Assembly (NCBI GenBank): GCA_964550985.1
Contig: CAZKBM010000047.1
Coordinates: 1-26,147 of the forward strand
Origin: JAAYCI01 sp964550985
GTDB lineage: Bacteria; Bacillota; Clostridia; Oscillospirales; Ruminococcaceae
Direction of reading: 5' to 3'
DNA length: 26,147 nucleotides
The notes under the pieces were generated by a model. That model was not told where the DNA came from. It made no database searches and saw only the letters and a list, made by a program, of their open reading frames with translations. The translations under genes and the position numbers were made by a program. Each line of letters opens with the position of its first letter. Within the stretch, counting starts at the first letter, position 1. Positions 20,949 to 26,147 of the stretch are shown one piece after another.

Positions 20949-22940
20949 TTATTCAAACATTCTAAAATCCAAATGGCGGGGCAGCGGCAGGCTGCGGTCT
21001 ATCTGGCCTTCTGTAAAAGGAAGGCCTTTTTCTTTAGCGGCTTTGCGCGCCTGGTACTCAAACCAAATGTCAGCAAGCCCCAGCGCCCCCTCGCGTATGG
21101 TGGCATACTCCCGCATGAAGGCGTCCTCCAAAAAGGCGAACTCCTCCAGTTGCAAAGCGGCCTCACAGGCCAGCAGGCGGGCGGTATCGCTGGGGTTTGG
21201 CATACGGCCAAACACGGCAAAGGCGCCCGTATAATCCTCCAGTTGCAGCAGGGCCTGCAAATACCCCTCCCAAAAGCTGGGGTCGGCCCTATCGCCCGCA
21301 AGGCCAAGGGCTTTTTCCAGCATCTCGGCGGCTTTTTGCTTTTCACCCGCGCGCAAAAACAGGCTGCCCAGGGTGTAAGCCGCGTAGGCGTTTCCCTCTT
21401 TTGCCAGGGGGCTTAGCAGGGCCTCCGCCTCGGCCTCGCGGCCATTTTCAGCCAGTAGCACCGCGTACTGAAAGGCGCTCTCCGTACTTTGGCCGCTTAG
21501 CTCTTGTAAATAGGGCTCCCAAAGGGGGTCTACCATATAGGCCAGCGGCACCTGCCCGCAGGGTAAGGGCCTGCCCTCCAAAACCCCCGCCCAGGCCGCT
21601 GCATCCCGGCCGCAGGGGGGAAAGGCCAGATGCTGCGCAAGGGGGGGCTGCCCCGCCTTTTTACGGCGGGCGTCCTCCAAAAAGCCATACATGCTTGCGG
21701 TGTGGCAGGGGGATTGCCCTGCCAGCAGGGCCTTGCCCGCATACTCCTTGTGCAGCGCCAGTGTTTGGGCTTCGCTCAGTGTTTTTTCCGCCGCGGCTTC
21801 GGCGGCTTTTTGGGCCATGGCCCAGTCGCTTTGTTGCAAAGCCTTGCCATCGCCGTTAAAGGCGCCAAAAAGCTGGGTGAAACACAGGGTTTCGCCCGCC
21901 TGCAAAAGGGCGGTGTGGTGCTGGGTGGGGGCCAGCCCCGCCTGTATCTCAATATAGTCGCCCTGGCCATCCTTCGCCAAAAAGTCGCACCAGTGCCGCC
22001 CGCCGCTGCCCATACCCCAGCAAAACATCTTGCGTGCAAAAAGCGGCTGGGTAGAGCGCTCTAAAAATCCCTGACCGTCCCCCTCGGCGCTTAGCTCCCA
22101 GGGGGCCTTACAGGCCGCCGGGGTTTGGAAGAAATATTCCACCGAATGCGGAATTTGCCAGGGGTAACTGACATCCTCACAGGCGAGGTTTGGCTGCAAA
22201 GGCATTTTACAGCGCCCAAAACCGGGGGTTTTGTCCTCGGGGTTTGGGGTAAGCTGGTACAAAATATCCCCCGTGGCGGCAAAAACCCGCGTCTCGGGTT
22301 TTAAGCGCAGGGCGGTATTCGTCCACCAATACAGGGGCGAGGGCACCTGCCTGGCATTTGTAACACGCAGGTGCAGCCCCAGCTGCCTGGCGCCATCCGG
22401 CAGGTGAAAATCCATCTGCAGCACTTGGGCGTGGGTGGCTTCATATTCGTACATGCGTAAAAAACGCTCGCCATCTGGCGCTTTTACCACCGTACAAAAC
22501 AAATCGTCACAGGTGAAGGCACAGTGCCCGGTGTGGCCCAGGTTCCACTCAATGCCCCCGGCCAGCCAAGCGTTGCGGTTTGCAAGGTTAGCCGGACGGA
22601 ACACCGGGTTAACAAACAGCAACTCCCGCTTTTCGTCTTTGGCATACAGGCTCCACAGCCTACCGCCGTAACCGGGCAAAAAGGTGGCCCGTAAAAACTC
22701 GTTTTCCAGCACAAAGGTTTCAATCTCCAGGGGCTCTTCGGCGCGGGTATAGCGGTCTTGCATACGGTAGGGCAATACCCGCGCCGCACAGCCCGTACCA
22801 TAGCGCACCAGTTCTTCCTTTTGCAGGCTGCCGTCATGAAATAGCTTTACATCGTGTTTTTTGCTTCTAAGCTCTGGCTGGGGGTTTTCCGCTTTTGGCA
22901 GCGCGCCGCTCATTTTCAGGGTCTCTTGCCTGATTTCCAT
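20949..22940 (-). CDS. DUF5107 domain protein with TPR-like C-terminus
   Basis: A 663-residue cytoplasmic protein with no signal peptide. The N-terminal half (about 30-370) matches the DUF5107 type seen beside glycan-use genes. It is beta-rich and resembles the aldose-epimerase/galactose-mutarotase fold (LENEFLRATFLPGYGGRLWSL; LAGGIEWNLGHTGH). The C-terminal part (about 480-600) is helical with TPR-like repeats (YTLGSLFLRAGEKQKAAEMLEKAL). Related proteins are often near 1,000 residues, so this is a short form. GGAG before the ATG at 22940 supports the start. It lies convergent to the AraC gene and close to the GH112 operon, so a role in handling galactosides (mutarotation or a novel glycosidase-like activity) is plausible but unproven. 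The family call is by recognition only. Confidence 0.75.
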   Translation of the reverse strand: MEIRQETLKMSGALPKAENPQPELRSKKHDVKLFHDGSLQKEELVRYGTGCAARVLPYRMQDRYTRAEEPLEIETFVLENEFLRATFLPGYGGRLWSLYAKDEKRELLFVNPVFRPANLANRNAWLAGGIEWNLGHTGHCAFTCDDLFCTVVKAPDGERFLRMYEYEATHAQVLQMDFHLPDGARQLGLHLRVTNARQVPSPLYWWTNTALRLKPETRVFAATGDILYQLTPNPEDKTPGFGRCKMPLQPNLACEDVSYPWQIPHSVEYFFQTPAACKAPWELSAEGDGQGFLERSTQPLFARKMFCWGMGSGGRHWCDFLAKDGQGDYIEIQAGLAPTQHHTALLQAGETLCFTQLFGAFNGDGKALQQSDWAMAQKAAEAAAEKTLSEAQTLALHKEYAGKALLAGQSPCHTASMYGFLEDARRKKAGQPPLAQHLAFPPCGRDAAAWAGVLEGRPLPCGQVPLAYMVDPLWEPYLQELSGQSTESAFQYAVLLAENGREAEAEALLSPLAKEGNAYAAYTLGSLFLRAGEKQKAAEMLEKALGLAGDRADPSFWEGYLQALLQLEDYTGAFAVFGRMPNPSDTARLLACEAALQLEEFAFLEDAFMREYATIREGALGLADIWFEYQARKAAKEKGLPFTEGQIDRSLPLPRHLDFRMFE

Positions 22941-23023
22941 CGTGTTTGCTCCTTTGTTTTATGGCCGTTTGTACGGGAAGGTGCTGGAAGTTATTGCCCA
23001 AACTGCACCACCGGCCGATAGGT

Positions 23024-23048
23024 AAAAAACACCCCTCCCCCAGGGGTG
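23024..23048 (-). terminator. Rho-independent terminator after the ahcY-type gene
   Basis: On the minus strand CACCCCT (23048-23042) pairs with AGGGGTG (23036-23030) across a run of Gs, followed by six Ts (23029-23024). It closes the deaminase/AhcY operon and isolates the DUF5107 gene. The rest of 22941-23169 holds only short complementary runs. Confidence 0.85.
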
Positions 23049-23169
23049 CGCAGGGGAAGGGGTTGTGGCCAGGGTGAAAAACGTTTTTTGCCTTGGGTGG
23101 CAACCGCACAAAACTGCCGCAGCCGCATGCCCGGCAACTTTATTAGTGTAGTATTGTCCTAGAGGGTGT

Positions 23170-24411
23170 CTACTCGGCGCTCCAACTTTGGAGGTATTTC
23201 TCCTGCGCGGGGGTCAGGGTGTCGATGGAGAAGCCGCTAAAGGTGAGTTTGCGCCTTGCCACCTCGGTATCCACCTCGGTGGGCACGGTGTTAATCTTTT
23301 CGGTGAGTTTGTTCTTCACAATATATTCGGCACATTTGGCCTGCACGGCAAAACTCATGTCCATAATTTCGGCGGGGTGGCCGTCGCCCGCGGCCAGGTT
23401 TACCAGCCTGCCTTCGCCAATGAGGGAGAGCCAGCGCCCGTTTGGCAGCTTGAAGCCCCGCACGTTGTGGCGCAGCTCGCGCTGTTCGGTGGCCATTTTT
23501 TCAAGGCCCGCCACGTCCACTTCTACGTTGAAATGCCCGCCGTTTGCCAGTATGGCGCCGTCCTTCATCTTCAAAAAGTCTTTTTCGCACAATACGTCGC
23601 GGCAACCCGTAACGCTTACAAAATAATCACCCAAGGGGGCGGCGTCATCCATGGGCATCACGTCAAAGCCGTCCATCAAGGCTTCCAGCGCGCGCACAGG
23701 GTTCACCTCGGTTACAATTACCCGCGCGCCCAGGCCCTTGGCCCGCATGGCCACGCCCTTGCCGCACCAGCCGTAACCGCTAACCACCACCTGTTTGCCC
23801 GCCACAATTAGGTTTGTGGTGTGGTCAATGGCGTCCCAAACCGATTGCCCCGTGCCGTAGCGGTTATCAAAAAAGTGCTTGCACTGCGCGTCGTTTACCA
23901 AAATCATGGGGAATTTTAAAGCGCCGTCCCGCGCGCGGGCTTTCAGCCGGATGACCCCGGTTGTGGTCTCCTCACAGCCGCCCAGCACCTTTTCACAGAG
24001 GTTTGGGAACTCCTCATGGATGAGGTTTACAATGTCGCCGCCGTCGTCCACAATCACGTCGGGGCCAATTTCCACCACGCGGCGGATATGGTTTTCATAC
24101 TCTTCGCCCGTGGCGGCGTGCCAGGCAAATACGTTCAGGCCGTCCTCGGCCAGGGCGGCGGCAATGTCGTCTTGGGTGGAGAGGGGGTTGCTGCCGGTGA
24201 TGTACATTTCGGCCCCGCCGGCGGCCAAGGTTTTGCACAGGTAAGCGGTTTTTGCCTCTAAATGGATGGAGAGGGCCACCTTTAAGCCCTGGAAGGGCTT
24301 TTCCTTTTCAAACTCGGCCTTGATACTGCTTAACACAGGCATGTGGCGGCTTACCCAATCAATTTTTTGGTGGCCGCTGGGGGCCAGGCGGATATCCCGA
24401 ATTTCACTCAT
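23170..24411 (-). CDS. ahcY: Adenosylhomocysteinase-family hydrolase (possibly S-inosylhomocysteine hydrolase)
   Basis: A 413-residue NAD-dependent enzyme of the SAH hydrolase family, which splits the methylation by-product SAH into homocysteine and adenosine. Present are STQD (78-81), DDGGD (122-126), EETTTG (147-152), Lys178, Asp182-Asn183, the NAD loop GYGWCGKG (212-219) and His293 (GGHF). The family's usual C-terminal KPDHYRY is missing and the protein is the short type seen in archaea and Thermotoga. At the base-binding site the human His55-Met-Thr57-Val-Glu59 reads H50-L-E52-A-K54, and human Met351 is Asp343. Human Glu59 contacts the adenine amino group, so Lys54 could favour hypoxanthine. 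It follows an SAH-deaminase-type gene by 66 bases, with a GGAGG site. The family is certain; the substrate (adenosine or inosine form) is open. Confidence 0.93.
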   Translation of the reverse strand: MSEIRDIRLAPSGHQKIDWVSRHMPVLSSIKAEFEKEKPFQGLKVALSIHLEAKTAYLCKTLAAGGAEMYITGSNPLSTQDDIAAALAEDGLNVFAWHAATGEEYENHIRRVVEIGPDVIVDDGGDIVNLIHEEFPNLCEKVLGGCEETTTGVIRLKARARDGALKFPMILVNDAQCKHFFDNRYGTGQSVWDAIDHTTNLIVAGKQVVVSGYGWCGKGVAMRAKGLGARVIVTEVNPVRALEALMDGFDVMPMDDAAPLGDYFVSVTGCRDVLCEKDFLKMKDGAILANGGHFNVEVDVAGLEKMATEQRELRHNVRGFKLPNGRWLSLIGEGRLVNLAAGDGHPAEIMDMSFAVQAKCAEYIVKNKLTEKINTVPTEVDTEVARRKLTFSGFSIDTLTPAQEKYLQSWSAE

Positions 24412-24477
24412 AGTTGTTGCCTCCTGTTTCTATATAAAGGTAGCTATACCAGTTCATTTTACCACCCGTGCAAGGGG

Positions 24478-25785
24478 CTAGGCAAGGTATTTTTTTCGCA
24501 GGCGTTCCATCTCAAAAAAGATGCGCTCCTCGTCCAGGGTGCAAAGTTCCCCTTTTTCCATCAGCACCCGGCCCTCCACCAAAACGGTGTCCACCTCGCT
24601 GCCATTGGCCGAGTAGATGAGCCCCGTAACCGCATCGTTTTGGGGCATAAACTGGGCGCGGTTTAGGTCCACCAGCACAATATCGGCGCGTTTACCCAGC
24701 TCTAGGCTGCCAATCTGTTTTTCCAGCCCCAGGGCCTTGGCGCCCCCCAGGGTGCCGCAGTGCAGCACGGCGCGGGCCGGGGCACTTTGGGCCTCCAAAT
24801 CCACCCCTTTGTGGATGTAGGAGAGGGCCGACATCTCGCGGAAGAGGTTTAAACTGTTGTTCGAGGCCGCGCCATCGGTGCCCACGGCCAGGTTAATACC
24901 GGCCTTTTGCAGTTTAGTGAAGGGGGCAAAGCCGTTGCCCAGTTTCATGTTGCTAACCGGGCAGGTGACAACGCTAACTCCCTTTTCGGCCAGGATGGCA
25001 ATGTCCCCTTCGTCCACCCATACACAGTGGGCAGCCAGTGTGGGGCGGCCAAACAACCCAAGGCTATTCAGGTATTGCACGGGGCTTTGCCCGCCGTGCT
25101 GCTGTTTGCAGCTTTCCACCTCAAAGCGGGTTTCCGAAATATGGATGTGAAAACCCATCCCCTTTTCTTCGGCCAGGGCCACAAGCTGCTTTAAATAACC
25201 CTCGCAGCAGGTGTATATGGCGTGGGGCCCCAGCAAAAAGCTCACCAGCGCCCCGCTGTCTTTGGCCTCTTCTGCTTCGGCAAAGGCCTCGTCCAGGCGG
25301 CGTTTGCCACCGGCGGGGTCGTCCTCGCCACAGGCAAGGCCCCGCGCCAGCACCCCGCGCAGCCCGCTTTGGGCAAGGCTTTTTACGGCCTGATGCTGGA
25401 ACATGTGCATATCGGCAAAGGTGGTGGTGCCGGTGCGAATCATCTCGCAGGCCGCAAGCTGGTTGCCCCAAAAGGCGTCCTCCCCCTGCATACGGTCTTC
25501 CACGGGCATCACCCGTTCAAACAGCCACTCCTGGAAGGAGAGGTCGTCGGCATAGTTGCGAAACAGGCTCATGTAACTGTGGGTGTGGGCGTTTACAAGG
25601 CCGGGCAGGGCCAGCTTTCCGGTGGCGTCTATCACCTTTTGGAGGGGCTGGCCTTCATTCGCCGCCGCTTTGGCCTCTTCGCCCAGGGCGCTGATGGCCC
25701 CATCCTCTATCAGGATATCCTGCTGAACAGGCTGGCCGGACGTATTTAATTGCAGCAGTTTCGCGTTTTTAATCAGGGTTTTCAT
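24478..25785 (-). CDS. mtaD: 5-methylthioadenosine/S-adenosylhomocysteine deaminase-type amidohydrolase
   Basis: A 435-residue metal-dependent amidohydrolase of the MtaD/TrzN-AtzA branch. In relatives such as Thermotoga TM0936 it deaminates SAH and MTA to their inosyl forms. Metal and catalytic residues are in place: HTH (His67, His69), His213 and Glu218 (FHIHISE), His253 (AHCVW) and Asp304 (GTDGAAS). Length fits the family. AAGGAG before the ATG at 25785 supports the start. It is first in an operon with an AhcY-family hydrolase, which argues for SAH as the true substrate and for recycling of the base and homocysteine. Other amidohydrolases (guanine or triazine deaminases) share the motif set, but the neighbour makes SAH/MTA the best guess. 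Confidence 0.9.
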   Translation of the reverse strand: MKTLIKNAKLLQLNTSGQPVQQDILIEDGAISALGEEAKAAANEGQPLQKVIDATGKLALPGLVNAHTHSYMSLFRNYADDLSFQEWLFERVMPVEDRMQGEDAFWGNQLAACEMIRTGTTTFADMHMFQHQAVKSLAQSGLRGVLARGLACGEDDPAGGKRRLDEAFAEAEEAKDSGALVSFLLGPHAIYTCCEGYLKQLVALAEEKGMGFHIHISETRFEVESCKQQHGGQSPVQYLNSLGLFGRPTLAAHCVWVDEGDIAILAEKGVSVVTCPVSNMKLGNGFAPFTKLQKAGINLAVGTDGAASNNSLNLFREMSALSYIHKGVDLEAQSAPARAVLHCGTLGGAKALGLEKQIGSLELGKRADIVLVDLNRAQFMPQNDAVTGLIYSANGSEVDTVLVEGRVLMEKGELCTLDEERIFFEMERLRKKYLA

Positions 25786-25835
25786 GGCTGGCTCCTTTTT
25801 ATTGCATTTGGGTGGCGCTGCTTTGGGCGGGGCTA

Positions 25836-25937
25836 TATGGGCAAAGTATTTGCAGGCAGGGCAGCTATAGGCAAAGCGAAAGCGGCTATGGGCAAAGTAT
25901 ATACGCGCAGGGCAATTATAAACAAAACAGCCGCGGC
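25836..25937. repeat. Tandem 51-bp repeat, two units
   Basis: Units 25836-25886 and 25887-25937 align without gaps at 38 of 51 positions. Identical blocks include TATGGGCAAAGTAT at the start and GCAGGGCA 21 bases in. The unit is a multiple of three, and in one plus-strand frame it reads as two Lys/Ala-rich 17-residue units beginning MGKV. There is no ribosome site or family match, so coding is doubtful. It lies in the leader/promoter region of the deaminase gene. Confidence 0.6.
25896..25925 (-). promoter_or_regulatory. Possible promoter of the deaminase-ahcY operon
   Basis: On the minus strand TTGTTT (25925-25920) and TATACT (25901-25896) are 18 bases apart. A TATAAT also lies at 25920-25915 without a clear -35. 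The call is weak because the region is repetitive. Confidence 0.3.
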
Positions 25938-25943
25938 CAAAGC

Positions 25944-26015
25944 GGTTTACAGCATTTGAACAAATGTTTTACACAGCAAGCGGCGAGCAAAAACAGGTTT
26001 ACAGCAAATGAACAA
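25944..26015. repeat. Dispersed repeat, copy C, with internal duplication
   Basis: GGTTTACAGCATTTGAACAA (25944-25963) recurs at 25996-26015 with two changes. The first holds the palindrome CATTTG-AA-CAAATG (25953-25966); the second is followed by GCTGT, which pairs with ACAGC (26001-26005). The stretch to 26000, with AAAAACAGGTTTA at its end, aligns to copy A at 6215-6268. Confidence 0.55.
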
Positions 26016-26074
26016 GCTGTAGCGCATAAATACGGGAAAAATCAGGCGCTGCATAACAGTTGCTACTCTGTATA

Positions 26075-26119
26075 AGAGTTTCTTACAAAAACCTGCTGCA
26101 CAGCTTTTTGAGAAACTCT
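26075..26119. repeat. Large inverted repeat at the window end
   Basis: AGAGTTTCT (26075-26083) pairs perfectly with AGAAACTCT (26111-26119). Inside, CAAAAA (26086-26091) pairs with TTTTTG (26105-26110) and GCTG with CAGC, giving about 19 paired bases with small bulges on one side. GTTGC near 26059 and GCAAC near 26139 could extend it. No gene is seen in 25786-26147. Confidence 0.6.
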
Positions 26120-26147
26120 AATAACAAAAGCTTGCTACGCAACCTTT

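Noticed and set aside
25786..25835. SAM or SAH riboswitch before the deaminase gene
   Set aside because: No conserved core sequences of these classes were found in the leader.
25750..25959. Lys/Ala-rich 69-codon plus-strand frame
   Set aside because: Starts inside the antisense deaminase gene, without a ribosome site; the repeated peptide derives from the tandem DNA repeat. Reported as a repeat only.
1..26147. CRISPR array, tRNA or rRNA genes
   Set aside because: No regularly spaced repeats with unique spacers, no cloverleaf with the GTTCRANNC loop, and no rRNA-like sequence was noticed.

Overview
The window looks like a chromosomal segment of a moderately GC-rich, anaerobic, gut-type Firmicute (Clostridia, probably the Oscillospirales/Ruminococcaceae side). 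The grounds are strong AGGAGG-type ribosome binding sites, GC-rich third positions, NhaC, MATE and Fe-ADH genes of clostridial type, a flagellin, and a GH112 phosphorylase with a MalFG-type ABC importer. No genus can be fixed from sequence alone. No rRNA, tRNA, CRISPR array, phage or transposase gene was seen. About twenty genes are well supported.

Layout. 1-2.6 kb: a PaaI-like hotdog thioesterase, a small membrane protein resembling a cell-wall sorting signal, and an MFS exporter behind a roughly 300-nt structured leader that ends in an intrinsic terminator. 2.64-2.80 kb: a 161-bp foldback MITE-like element between convergent genes. 2.8-6.2 kb: a drug-efflux cluster in which a MATE gene (-) diverges from marR-MATE (+), with symmetric promoters and three related palindromic operator-like boxes. 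6.2-9.1 kb: a lone short flagellin, then an NhaC-type Na+/H+ antiporter whose Shine-Dalgarno can be masked by a 12-nt upstream complement. 9.36-11.7 kb: an aldehyde-response type module, with a MerR regulator (-) divergent from Fe-alcohol dehydrogenase and flavodoxin and a textbook 19-bp-spacer MerR promoter. 11.9-13.5 kb: a lipoprotein of unknown function.

13.7-22.9 kb is a glycan-use locus. A lipoprotein sugar-binding protein, two permeases and a GH112 beta-galactoside phosphorylase form one minus-strand operon, with strong hairpins after the binding-protein gene and before the phosphorylase gene. A divergent AraC regulator and a convergent DUF5107/TPR protein flank it. The likely job is import of galacto-N-biose/lacto-N-biose (or galactosyl-rhamnose) and phosphorolysis to Gal-1-P.

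23.2-25.8 kb is an SAH-recycling operon: an MTA/SAH-deaminase-type amidohydrolase followed by an AhcY-type hydrolase. The hydrolase has changes at the adenine-contact positions, which suggests a deaminate-first route through S-inosylhomocysteine. The last 360 bases have no convincing gene but hold a tandem repeat, copies of a dispersed repeat also found at 6.2 and 11.1 kb, and a large hairpin.

The most interesting items are the two switch-like leaders (MFS and NhaC), the deaminase plus modified AhcY pair, the MITE, the sorting-signal-like small protein and the dispersed repeat family.
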